From assembly GCF_029541745.1 (NCBI RefSeq), contig NZ_CP089746.1, positions 4,101,559 through 4,165,558 of the forward strand: a stretch of DNA of 64,000 nucleotides, given 5' to 3'. The translations under genes and the position numbers were made by a program. The stretch comes from Streptomyces sp. LX-29 (GTDB lineage: Bacteria; Actinomycetota; Actinomycetes; Streptomycetales; Streptomycetaceae). This document shows, piece after piece, positions 26,107 through 33,845 of the stretch. The notes under the pieces are model-generated. The model saw nothing but the letters and a program-made list of their open reading frames with translations. It was not told the DNA's origin and did no database searches. Within the stretch, counting starts at the first letter, position 1; each line of letters starts with the position of its first letter.

Positions 26107-27462
26107 GTGGCGTCCAACAGGTCTGCCTTCGACGAGGCGCCGTACAGCCCCTCCGGTGTTTCCGGCGCCCCCTACGGTCCGGGTGTCCTTCCCGGCCCGG
26201 GTGGTGGTCCGACCTCGACCATGGCCCCCGCTCGCGCTGTCCCCTCGGCCGCCTCCGCGATGCCCTCGGGCCCCGCCACATCCGGCGCCCCCACCATCGC
26301 CAGCCCCGTCGTGGCCCCTCCGCACGATGCCTTCGGGCCCGAGGACGAGGACGGGGAGGAGTGGAATCCCACGGCGGACTCCATAGCCCCGGTCCGCGGC
26401 CGGCACCGGGTGGTCAAGCAGCGCGGCGGCGGCATGGCGCGCAGCGGCGCGGTGCTCGGCGTCGGTGTCATCGCGGCGGTGGGCGCGGGCGGCATGGCGA
26501 CCGCCAAGGACCGACCCAACCCGCCGATCTCCATGCCCGACCTGGGGCAGGTCGCCGACGAGGTGCAGGGCGTGCTCCCGGAGGCGAGGGAGCTGCCCGG
26601 TGCCACGCGGCTCGTCTCCGACGCGGTCGGCCCGGGCAACGTCGCCTCCGCACCGGGCGCGCCCGCGGCCGCGGCCCCGCTCTCCACGGCCGGTCTGACC
26701 GCCGAGGACGCGGCGAACGGCGCCACCGACGCCGGCGAGGCGCTGCGCGCCCGCATCATGCAGCAGGCCGAGTATCAGCAGAACGCGGCCGACGACGCCC
26801 AGCGCGAGGCCGCCGCGCGAGCCGCCGCCGAGCAGGCCGCCAAGGCGGCCGCGGCCCAGGCCAAGGCCGAGGCCGACGAGGCGAAGAAGGCCGCCGAGGC
26901 CGAGGCCGAGCGCAAGGCGGAGGAGGCCGCACGCAAGGCCGAGGCCGAGCGGAAGGCGGAGGCCGCGGCCAAGGCGAAGGCCGAAGCGGAGGCAGAGGCT
27001 GAGGCGGACGCGGAGGCGGACGCGGGGTCGGAATCCGGCTCCGGAGGCGACAGCGGGACCAGCGCCGGCGCGTATGCCCTCCCGGTCGCCTCCTACACCC
27101 TCACCTCCACCTTCGGCCAGGCCGGCGACCTGTGGTCCGCCGACCACACGGGGCAGGACTTCGCCGCTCCCACCGGCACCCCGGTCAAGGCGGTCCACGG
27201 GGGCACGATCACCTCCGCCGGCTGGGCCGGCGCCTACGGCTACCGCATCGTCCTCACGCTCCCCGACGGCACCGAGATCTGGTACTGCCACCTGTCATCC
27301 ATGGTCAAGACCTCGGGCACGGTGTCCACCGGCGACGTCATCGGCCGCGTCGGCGCCACCGGCAACGTGACCGGTCCCCACCTCCACCTGGAGGTCCGCC
27401 CGGGCGGCGGCTCCCCGGTCGATCCCCTGGCGTGGCTGCGCCAGCACGGCCTGAACCCGTGA
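26107..27462 (+). CDS. Secreted or membrane-anchored M23 peptidase with coiled-coil
   Basis: 451 residues from GTG 26107 behind AAAGGAG (26091-26097); the longer open frame upstream is the riboswitch. Residues 1-95 are Pro/Ser/Gly-rich and would be cytoplasmic. A basic flank and hydrophobic stretch (MARSGAVLGVGVIAAVGAGG, about 110-130) act as signal anchor. A long Ala/Glu/Lys coiled coil follows (about 215-305). The C-terminal M23 domain has HTGQDFAAPTGTPVKAVHGG with the H-x3-D ligands, and GNVTGPHLHLEVRPGG with HLH. The family cuts peptidoglycan cross-bridges. c-di-AMP control ties it to cell-wall or osmotic homeostasis. The gene end GGCCTGAACCCG is copied about 105 bases downstream. Confidence 0.92.
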   Translation: MASNRSAFDEAPYSPSGVSGAPYGPGVLPGPGGGPTSTMAPARAVPSAASAMPSGPATSGAPTIASPVVAPPHDAFGPEDEDGEEWNPTADSIAPVRGRHRVVKQRGGGMARSGAVLGVGVIAAVGAGGMATAKDRPNPPISMPDLGQVADEVQGVLPEARELPGATRLVSDAVGPGNVASAPGAPAAAAPLSTAGLTAEDAANGATDAGEALRARIMQQAEYQQNAADDAQREAAARAAAEQAAKAAAAQAKAEADEAKKAAEAEAERKAEEAARKAEAERKAEAAAKAKAEAEAEAEADAEADAGSESGSGGDSGTSAGAYALPVASYTLTSTFGQAGDLWSADHTGQDFAAPTGTPVKAVHGGTITSAGWAGAYGYRIVLTLPDGTEIWYCHLSSMVKTSGTVSTGDVIGRVGATGNVTGPHLHLEVRPGGGSPVDPLAWLRQHGLNP

Positions 27463-27791
27463 CCACGACAGCCGTGATCACACCACCCGTGACCGCACCC
27501 GCGAGCACGACACCGTGACCGCACTCGCGAGCTCGACACGCGTGAGCACGCCGGCCTGAACCCGAGGCCAGCCTCTCCCCCCACAGCCCCGATACGCCGG
27601 CGGCTCTGGCGCTCTCTCCCCCCTTGACGCCAGGGCCGCCGGTTCGTTTTCCCGCGCTCTCGGGAGCCCGGGTGCGGCGCGCGCCGCGACGGCGAGCGGG
27701 CCGACCCCTGTGGCACCAGCGCCGCGGGGTCACCGGGCCCGGGTCACGGAGCCCGGGTCACGTGGCCACGGGCGCGGGGTGTCGGCGGTGC
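27463..27791. other. Gap after the M23 gene
   Basis: The first 100 bases are a degenerate gtgaccRcac/cgagcacgac repeat and end with a copy of the gene end (27553-27564 matches 27448-27459). Then comes the terminator hairpin. No gene. Confidence 0.55.
27597..27642 (+). terminator. Terminator of the M23 gene
   Basis: Long imperfect stem: ccggcggctctggcg (from 27597) pairs with cgccagggccgccgg (to 27642) across a pyrimidine-rich loop, followed by TTCGTTTTC. Confidence 0.7.
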
Positions 27792-28097
27792 TCAGCCGGC
27801 GCGGCGGTCGGCGGCCGCCCAGGAGGCGAGGGCGACCCCGCCCGCCACGGCGGCGACGGCCGGCCAGGCGCCGATCTTCTTGGCCAGCGGGTGGGAGCCC
27901 GCGAACGCGGCCACATACAGCCCGCTCAGGGCCGCCGCGGTTCCGGCACCGCCCCGCTCCTTCCAGCCCCGCGCCGCCGCGACCCCCGCTGCGGCCAGCA
28001 CCACACCGCCCAGGGGCCGCCTCTTCGTCCACCGGGCGACCCCGTAGCCGCCCACGAGACCGCCCGCGGCCACCACGCCTGTCGGAACCCCAGCCAT
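27792..28097 (-). CDS. Small membrane protein of unknown function
   Basis: 101 residues from ATG 28097 with GGAAGGTG upstream. It appears to have three or four hydrophobic segments: MAGVPTGVVAAGGLVGGYGV, GGVVLAAAGVAAARG, GTAAALSGLYVAAFAGSHPL and WPAVAAVAGGVALASWAAAD. It has the look of a conserved Streptomyces hydrophobic protein with RWTKRRPLGG between helices. It is convergent with the M23 gene and lies downstream of the L,D-transpeptidase gene on the same strand with about 125 bases between, so it may be read from the same transcript or alone. No family name can be assigned. Confidence 0.7.
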   Translation of the reverse strand: MAGVPTGVVAAGGLVGGYGVARWTKRRPLGGVVLAAAGVAAARGWKERGGAGTAAALSGLYVAAFAGSHPLAKKIGAWPAVAAVAGGVALASWAAADRRAG

Positions 28098-28221
28098 AGC
28101 CACACCTTCCACATGTGCCGATCCGGATCCTCTCGGGACCATTCGACAACACCGGTCGTCCCGAACGCCCCACGGGCCCGTCACGGTCCCGCCCCGGTCC
28201 GGAGAGAGCGGACCGTCGGGC

Positions 28222-29439
28222 TCAGTCGAGGGCGCTGAGCTTCTTCCACTCCTCGTAGGAGAGGTTCCAGTCGCCGTAGCCGTTGCCGGTGGCGACGGTC
28301 TCCCGAGTGGAGCCGGTGACCTCGATGATGTCGCCGGGGGTGGCGCGGTCGTAGAAGCTCTTGCCGTCCGCTTCCGACATGCCTATGCAGCCGTGGCTCA
28401 TGTTGACACGGCCGAAGTAGCCCTTGCCCTCGTTCCAGGGGGCGGCGTGGGCGTAGGTGCCGGAGGTGGTCAGATGGACCGCCCAGGGGACGTCCTTGTT
28501 GTACGGGTCGGCTATGTTCACCGACTCGCTGGTCATGTTGACCATGGGTGCCTTGCCGAGGACGACCATGGTGCCGTTCCAGGTGGGGTAGGCGGTGGAG
28601 CCGGCGGAGACCGGGATGGTGTCGACCTTCTTGCCGTCCTCGTAGACGGTCATCGTGTGCTGCTTCAGGTCGGCCTTGGCGACGCGGACGGTGCCGACGG
28701 TGAAGGTGCTGGAGACGTCGCGGCGGAGGTAGCGCCCCTCGCCCGTGTTGACGCCGCTGAGCTTGGCGCGGAGGGTCACCTTGGTGCCCTTGGCCCAGTA
28801 GCTCTCGGGGCGCCAGTCGACGCGCTCGACGCCGGTGAGCGGGTCGCGGGTCCAGCCCCAGGAGCCCTCCGTCTTGGGGGAGGTGCTGACGGAGAGCCGG
28901 CGCTCGACCGCCGCCTTGTCCTTCACCGGGTGGTCGAAGGCGATGGACACCGGCTGGCCGGCGCCGACGACCTTGTTGTTGGACGGGGTGACGGAGACGC
29001 CGTTGAAGACCTTGGCCGCACGGGTGCGGAAGGCCGAACGGTGGGTGGTGACCTCGCCGGCCGCGTTGGTCGCGGTGGCCAGGACGGCGTAGGAGGCCCC
29101 CGGGGTCATGGTGCGGGTGGAGCGCCAGCTCTTCTTGGCGTCGGACCATGAGCCCGTCACCGCGACCGCGTCGGCGCTGCTCGGGTCGGGAGTGACCTGG
29201 ACCTTGGTCAGGGTGCCGCCGGCCACGTCGACCTTGATGCCGCCGTCGGGGGCCACCGCCGGGCCGTCGCTGCCCGGCGTCACGGTGATGCGGGCGGGCT
29301 TGGCGTCGGCCGGGTCGACCGAGGCGCCGCCCTTCCCGTCCGAGCCGGAGGAGGACTGACAGGCCACCAGCGAGGCCAGGGCCAGGGAGGACGCCGCAAG
29401 CAGGCGGAGAGGGCGGCGTATGGGACGTATGGATCGCAC
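28222..29439 (-). CDS. L,D-transpeptidase, lipoprotein
   Basis: 405 residues from GTG 29439 (AGAGGTC upstream). The N-terminus LRLLAASSLALASLVAC is a lipoprotein signal, Cys at residue 27 in LVAC. Two Ig-like beta domains follow (about 45-140 and 145-255), as in mycobacterial LdtMt2, then the YkuD catalytic domain: NMSHGCIGMSEADGKSFYDR with the catalytic Cys near residue 351, and the upstream His in TSGTYAHAAPW. The family forms 3-3 cross-links in peptidoglycan, dominant in actinobacteria. The C-terminal tail (YGDWNLSYEEWKKLSALD) is typical of the actinobacterial type. The gene follows the membrane protein, ECF and PrsW genes on the same strand. Confidence 0.93.
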   Translation of the reverse strand: MRSIRPIRRPLRLLAASSLALASLVACQSSSGSDGKGGASVDPADAKPARITVTPGSDGPAVAPDGGIKVDVAGGTLTKVQVTPDPSSADAVAVTGSWSDAKKSWRSTRTMTPGASYAVLATATNAAGEVTTHRSAFRTRAAKVFNGVSVTPSNNKVVGAGQPVSIAFDHPVKDKAAVERRLSVSTSPKTEGSWGWTRDPLTGVERVDWRPESYWAKGTKVTLRAKLSGVNTGEGRYLRRDVSSTFTVGTVRVAKADLKQHTMTVYEDGKKVDTIPVSAGSTAYPTWNGTMVVLGKAPMVNMTSESVNIADPYNKDVPWAVHLTTSGTYAHAAPWNEGKGYFGRVNMSHGCIGMSEADGKSFYDRATPGDIIEVTGSTRETVATGNGYGDWNLSYEEWKKLSALD

Positions 29440-29507
29440 AGAGGACCTCTTGGGACGGTCGTGACGGTTGGTGAAGGCGTGGTGGGGGTGGTCGGAGCGA
29501 CGGTCGG

Positions 29508-30362
29508 TCAGCAACGCTGCTCCACCCCCTCCGGGTTGCTCTTGTACGGCGGCGGCAGGGGCGTCGTGTCGGGGTGCAGCCGCCAGAGGGACAGGGACAT
29601 GCAGTGGGTGGCGACCATGTCGACGTAGGACGCGCCGAACACGCCCAGACCGTCGACCTGCACGAGGGCGACCTCCGTGCCGGAGCGCATCAGCGAGACC
29701 TGGTGCTCTCCGCCCGAGCCGTCGGACTCCGAGCCGTAGACCCGGACCGTGGGCTTCCGCACCGAGCCCGGGGCTTCCGCGGAGAACGGGCGGCCGACCC
29801 TGACGAGCCCGCAGCGGGTCCGCAGCACCTCCTGCAGCGAGCTGAACACCCGGACGGCGTCCCGCTCGGTCCGGTAGGCGTTGATCGTGTGCCGTGCGGT
29901 CTCCTTGGCCTGGCGGCCCTGGAAGACGCGGGCGCGCTGGGCCGCCGGGAGCGGGTGCGCGTCGCCGTCCAGACCGGTCAGCCGGCAGTCGGCTTCGAGG
30001 TCCAGGAGCGGTGAGTCGAGCCGGTCGGTGGTGCGGACCGTCTTCCACCGGGCCGCCGCCTCGAAGGGCAGCGCCGTGGGGCGGAGCAGCGCCTCGACGG
30101 CGATGTCCGGAGCCGGCGATTCGGTACGGCCGGAGGGTGGTGGGCCCGCCGGCAGGGTGCGGGTCGGATCGTCGCCGGGGAGGAGCTGCCACGAGCCGAT
30201 CGCGAGCGCGACGGCCGCGAGCACCGCGGAGACGGCGGTCACCGCACGCGTGCGGATCGTGCGCCGACGGCCCCGGGCACGCACGGCCTCCGGGCCCGCG
30301 AGGCGTATGCAGGGCTCGGTGGCGCGCGCTATCTCCCGAAGCCGCTCATCCAGGTCAGCCAT
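29508..30362 (-). CDS. Single-pass membrane protein paired with the ECF sigma factor
   Basis: 284 residues. A short cytoplasmic part (ADLDERLREIARATEPCIRL, then a basic RGRRRTIRTR) leads to one membrane helix at about 39-58 (AVTAVSAVLAAVALAIGSW) and a 220-residue outside domain with four or more cysteines (DCRL, RTRCGL, THCMS, EQRC). The ATG overlaps the stop of the ECF gene by 8 bases (ATGGCTGA), so translation is coupled. Position and topology are those of an anti-sigma factor or a sensor partner, but the canonical zinc-finger anti-sigma motif is absent and the cytoplasmic part is short. The four Cys outside could form disulfides. Function is inferred from context only. Confidence 0.78.
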   Translation of the reverse strand: MADLDERLREIARATEPCIRLAGPEAVRARGRRRTIRTRAVTAVSAVLAAVALAIGSWQLLPGDDPTRTLPAGPPPSGRTESPAPDIAVEALLRPTALPFEAAARWKTVRTTDRLDSPLLDLEADCRLTGLDGDAHPLPAAQRARVFQGRQAKETARHTINAYRTERDAVRVFSSLQEVLRTRCGLVRVGRPFSAEAPGSVRKPTVRVYGSESDGSGGEHQVSLMRSGTEVALVQVDGLGVFGASYVDMVATHCMSLSLWRLHPDTTPLPPPYKSNPEGVEQRC

Positions 30363-30906
30363 GGGTGGGCACCTCCTTCGGGGAGCGGGCTGAGGCGGGG
30401 GCGGGGGCCGGAGGGTGGGGCGCGGGGTGGTCGGAGTCGGTCAGATGGCGGCCCAGCGCCTTGCGGGCACGGCTGAGGCGGGTCCGCACGGCGCCCTCGG
30501 AGACGCCCGTCTCCCGGGCCACCTGCTCGATGGGCAGGTCGAGCAGGTGGTGCAGGACGACGACGGTGCGCTGGTCGGGCTTCAGCCCGCGCAGTGCGTC
30601 GACCAACGCCACCCGGTCCGGGGCGAGGCCGGGCACGTCGGCCGGTGGGCCGTGCCGGAGGTGAGCCCGCATCCGGTTGCGGGCCCGGCGCCAGGAACTG
30701 ACGGCCAGCCGCAGGGCGACGGTGCGCACCCACGGCGTCGGGTCGCCGTCCCTGGTGAGCCGGTCCCAACGCTGCCAGGCGCGGGCATACGCCTCCTGCA
30801 CCGCGTCCTCGGCCTCGGACAGGTCGCCGGTGGCGGCATAGACCGCCGCGACGAGCCGTTTGGCCGTGGCCGCGTAGAACTGGTCGAAGTCGGATTGTGC
30901 TGACAT
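30355..30906 (-). CDS. ECF RNA polymerase sigma factor (SigE-family type)
   Basis: 183 residues from ATG 30906. Region 2: FDQFYAATAKRLVAAVYAAT and DAVQEAYARAWQRWD; region 4: LKPDQRTVVVLHHLLDLPIE and VARETGVSEGAVRTRLSRAR. These are the two domains of a group IV sigma factor. It is translationally coupled to a membrane protein that may hold it at the membrane. An ECF-like promoter (GTAACC-N16-CGT) lies 60 bases upstream, suggesting autoregulation. Upstream lies a PrsW-type intramembrane protease. The targets probably include the adjacent L,D-transpeptidase, but I see no clear copy of the motif there. The start is fixed by similarity at the N-terminus (SDFDQFY). Confidence 0.93.
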   Translation of the reverse strand: MSAQSDFDQFYAATAKRLVAAVYAATGDLSEAEDAVQEAYARAWQRWDRLTRDGDPTPWVRTVALRLAVSSWRRARNRMRAHLRHGPPADVPGLAPDRVALVDALRGLKPDQRTVVVLHHLLDLPIEQVARETGVSEGAVRTRLSRARKALGRHLTDSDHPAPHPPAPAPASARSPKEVPTHG

Positions 30907-30963
30907 GTGCCCCCCGATGGCCCCCGTGCCCCGCTGGTCGTGCAAGTCCCTCCTGTAATGAGC

Positions 30964-30988
30964 ACGTCCGATGGCCGCGAAAGGTTAC
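30964..30988 (-). promoter_or_regulatory. ECF-type promoter, GTAACC-N16-CGT
   Basis: On the minus strand GTAACC (30988-30983) is followed after 16 bases by CGTGCT (30966-30961). An AAC -35 with a CGT -10 is the ECF hallmark. It overlaps the last codon of the prsW-like gene and precedes the ECF gene, as expected for autoregulation. Confidence 0.5.
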
Positions 30989-32544
30989 AGATGACTTTGC
31001 GGAGGCCGTCCGGGGGCGCCGTACGGGCCGTACGGCTGGGTGCTCCAGGGGCCGTACTGCGGCGGCTGCCGGTGCGGCGCGGGCGCCGACGCCTGAGTCT
31101 CGGCGTGAGGCGTCGGCATGGGCTGGGCGTGGTGCTGGGGCTGGGGGTGGTGCTGGGCGTGGGACCCCGGCGTGGCCGGGGGCATGGCGTGCGCGAGGGG
31201 CATCGGCATGGGCTGCGGCATCGGCGGCCGCGGCGGCCGCACCGACAGCGCCGCGTGCGCCAGCGCGGGCTGGGCGACCTCCCTGCGCTGCCAGAGCTGC
31301 TGGAGGAGCTCCCGTTCGCGGGCGGAGAAGTCGGGGTCCGCGATGCCGCGGTGCGCGCGCTGGCGGAGCAGGGCCAGGGAGGTCGCGTAGGCGATGTACT
31401 CGCCGACCGTGCGGGCCGCCGCCGGGCCCCGGGAGCGGCGGGCGAGGTCGCGGGCGATGCCACGGGCCCGCATGGAGGACAGGGCGGGCGGCTCGGGCGG
31501 GGTGAGCCAGCCGGCGGCCTGGTAGGTGGTGAGCTGGGCGCCGACGGCGCGCAGTTCGTTGCCGCGCGACCAGATGGTGAGCCAGGTCAGCAGGCCGAAG
31601 AGGGGGACCATGAACAGGGCGTAGACGGCGAGGAAGCCGTAGCCGCCGAAGGTCGCGGAACCGTTCCAGACGCCGTGCAGGACCATCGCGGCGAGCAGCG
31701 CGGCGATCGGTATGAGGATCCGGCGGGCGCGCTGCCGCTGGGTCGCCACGGCCGCCAGCCCGAAGCCCACTCCGGTCATGGCGGTGAAGAGGGGGTGGGC
31801 GAAGGGCGACATCACCGCGCGTATGAAGAAGGTCGCGGCGGTGGTCGAGCGCAGCCCCGAGTAGCCGAACTCCTGGTCGCTGACGAACGCGGTGCCCAGG
31901 TAGAGGATGTTCTCGGTGAAGGCGAAGCCGGTCGCCGTGACGCCGGCGACGACGACGCCGTCCACGATCCCGTTGAAGTCGCGTCGCCGGAAGAGGAAGA
32001 GCAGCAGTACGGCGGCGGCCTTGGCGCTCTCCTCCACGACCGGCGCGACGAAGGTGGCGCCCCATGCGTCGGCGTCCGCCTCGTCGTCGGGGGAGGTCTC
32101 GACGATGGTCGTGGTGAGCCACTGGGTCGCGAAGCCGTTGGCTATGAGCGCGACCAGCGTCGCCGCGCACGCGCCCCAGGCGAAGGCGAAGGCCAGGTTC
32201 CGCCAGGGCTTCGGCTCCACGCGGTCCGCCCAGCGGAAGGCCGCGAGGAGCAGCGGCACGGGCAGGGTGGCCAGCCCCAGACCCACCAGGAAGCCCTTGG
32301 TGCCGGTCTGCTCCCGGACGAGCGCCAGGATGACCAGCCCGGAGAGGGCGAGGAGGACGACGAGTCCGGTCGCACGGAGCGCCTTGTTGCCCCACAGCGC
32401 GGCCCAGCGCGTCTGGCGCGGTGGACCGCTCCAGCTCGCGCCCCCTGGTCCGACGGCCCCGTGCGGCTGCTGCGCGTACGCCGGGATCGGCGGGGCGGGC
32501 TGCCAGGGCTGCTGCGGCTGCTGTGGGGACGCGGGTTGATGCAC
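30985..32544 (-). CDS. PrsW family intramembrane metalloprotease
   Basis: 519 residues from GTG 32544. Residues 1-50 are a Pro/Gln-rich cytoplasmic tail; then about eight membrane helices (for example ATGLVVLLALSGLVILALV, FLVGLGLATLPVPLLLAAF, AAALLAAMVLHGVWN). The catalytic motifs of the family are present: VVEESAK near 171, TENILY near 210, HPLFTAM, and LHGVWNGS near 290. The C-terminal 180 residues are cytoplasmic, His/Pro/Gln/Met-rich and repetitive (PQPMPMPLAHAMPPATPG). In B. subtilis PrsW cuts the anti-sigma factor RsiW. Here an ECF sigma factor and a single-pass membrane protein follow on the same strand, supporting the same kind of role. TAGGGT 7-8 bases before the GTG may give a leaderless mRNA. 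Confidence 0.92.
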   Translation of the reverse strand: MHQPASPQQPQQPWQPAPPIPAYAQQPHGAVGPGGASWSGPPRQTRWAALWGNKALRATGLVVLLALSGLVILALVREQTGTKGFLVGLGLATLPVPLLLAAFRWADRVEPKPWRNLAFAFAWGACAATLVALIANGFATQWLTTTIVETSPDDEADADAWGATFVAPVVEESAKAAAVLLLFLFRRRDFNGIVDGVVVAGVTATGFAFTENILYLGTAFVSDQEFGYSGLRSTTAATFFIRAVMSPFAHPLFTAMTGVGFGLAAVATQRQRARRILIPIAALLAAMVLHGVWNGSATFGGYGFLAVYALFMVPLFGLLTWLTIWSRGNELRAVGAQLTTYQAAGWLTPPEPPALSSMRARGIARDLARRSRGPAAARTVGEYIAYATSLALLRQRAHRGIADPDFSARERELLQQLWQRREVAQPALAHAALSVRPPRPPMPQPMPMPLAHAMPPATPGSHAQHHPQPQHHAQPMPTPHAETQASAPAPHRQPPQYGPWSTQPYGPYGAPGRPPQSHL

Positions 32545-32729
32545 TCGATGACCCTAACCAGGAGGGAGAGTGGGGGACTCGTGGATTATCCCCGGCAGAC
32601 ACCGGTCTCCTCATGCCGCCTCGGGCGACCGGGTGACGGACGGGCCCCGAGACGGGTCGACCGTACGTCGGCCGGCCGTGTGTCGGCCGGCCGAAGCGGT
32701 GGAGGTCGGGGGGTCTGTGGTCGGGCCCG

Positions 32730-33566
32730 TCAGCCCGACGTACGACGGAAGATCAGATCGTGGACGACATGGCCCTTGTCCAGGCCCTGGCCCTCGAACT
32801 TCGTCAGCGGCCGGAAGTCGGGGCGTGGCGTGTAGCCGCCGTCAGGCTGGGTGTTCTCGAAGTCCGGGCTGGCGGTGAGCACCTCCAGCATCTGCTCGGC
32901 GTACGGCTCCCAGTCGGTCGCGCAGTGCAGCAGGGCGCCCGGCTTGAGGCGGGTGGCGGCGAGCGCGAGGAACTCGGGCTGGATCAGGCGGCGCTTGTGG
33001 TGGCGCTTCTTGGGCCACGGGTCGGGGAAGTAGACCCGCATGCCGGAGAGCGAGTCGGGCCGCAGCATCTCGCGGAGGAGGATGATCGCGTCGCCGTTGG
33101 CGACCCGGATGTTGGACAGCCCGTTCCGCTCCGCGAGCGCGAGCAGATTCCCCTGGCCGGGGGTGTGGACGTCGGTCGCGAGGATGCCGGTCTCCGGGTC
33201 CGCGGCGGCCATCTGCGCGGTGGCCTCGCCCATCCCGAAGCCGATCTCGAGGACGACGGGCAACTGGGGGTCGCCGAACAGTTGACCGAGGTCAAGCGGT
33301 TGCAGCCCGTCGATGTCCAGGCCCCACTGCGACCACAGACGGCGCAGGGCGTCGCCCTGCCCCGGGGTGACGCGGCTGCGCCGGGGGCGGAAGGAGCGGA
33401 TGCGCCGCTCGTGGTGCGAGCCCGCGGGGTCCGCGACGGGGCCGCCGGGGAACATCGGCTGGCTGCGGTCGCGCGCTCCGTGCGGCGCGCTGGGATCGAC
33501 GGTGGTCTGATCGGCGGAGGTCTGATCGACGGTGGTCTGATCGGCGGCGGTGTGATTCTCGGACAC
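32730..33566 (-). CDS. trmB: tRNA (guanine-N7-)-methyltransferase TrmB
   Basis: 278 residues from GTG 33566. TrmB forms m7G46 in tRNA variable loops using SAM. Core motifs are VVLEIGFGMGEATAQMAAAD (SAM site), ILATDVHTPGQGNLL, the family signature VYFPDPWPKKRHHKRR, and TKFEGQGLDKGHVVHDLIFR at the end. The N-terminus is extended by about 65 residues; residues 6-26 are repeats of DQTTV/DQTSA encoded by four 15-bp tandem copies, and HHERRIRSFRPRRSRVTPGQ then begins the conserved part. Repeats may be recent growth, or the true start lies downstream. It sits between prsW and the LhgO-like gene. Confidence 0.95.
   Translation of the reverse strand: MSENHTAADQTTVDQTSADQTTVDPSAPHGARDRSQPMFPGGPVADPAGSHHERRIRSFRPRRSRVTPGQGDALRRLWSQWGLDIDGLQPLDLGQLFGDPQLPVVLEIGFGMGEATAQMAAADPETGILATDVHTPGQGNLLALAERNGLSNIRVANGDAIILLREMLRPDSLSGMRVYFPDPWPKKRHHKRRLIQPEFLALAATRLKPGALLHCATDWEPYAEQMLEVLTASPDFENTQPDGGYTPRPDFRPLTKFEGQGLDKGHVVHDLIFRRTSG
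33494..33553. repeat. 15-bp tandem repeat in the trmB N-terminus
   Basis: Four copies (33494, 33509, 33524, 33539) of gatcgRcggtggtct encode the DQTTV/DQTSA repeat on the minus strand. Alternate copies are closer, suggesting a 30-bp doubling. Confidence 0.85.
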
Positions 33567-33845
33567 AGTGTTTCGATTCTACGGTCGGCCGGCACGGCCC
33601 TCGGTCGGCCGACCGAGGCCGCGGCAGACCGGGAGCAGGACCCAGGCGTGCATGCCCTGCCTGGGAGCGGTGCCGGGGCGCCGAGGCCGGTACGGTCGGC
33701 CCGCCGCAGGCACCGCCCGCCGCAGGCGCGGCCCGCCCCGGGCGCGGCGGATTCCGGGATGCGGCCAGCCGCAGGCCCGGCTCGCCCCGGGCGTCGCTCG
33801 CCCCGAGAGCGGCCGTTCCCAGCCGTGGCTCGTCCCGGGTGCCCC

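Noticed and set aside
33494..33553. 15-bp and other tandem repeats considered as CRISPR
   Set aside because: Units are too short, contiguous and in frame, with no variable spacers; no cas genes are present. No CRISPR array is seen in the window.
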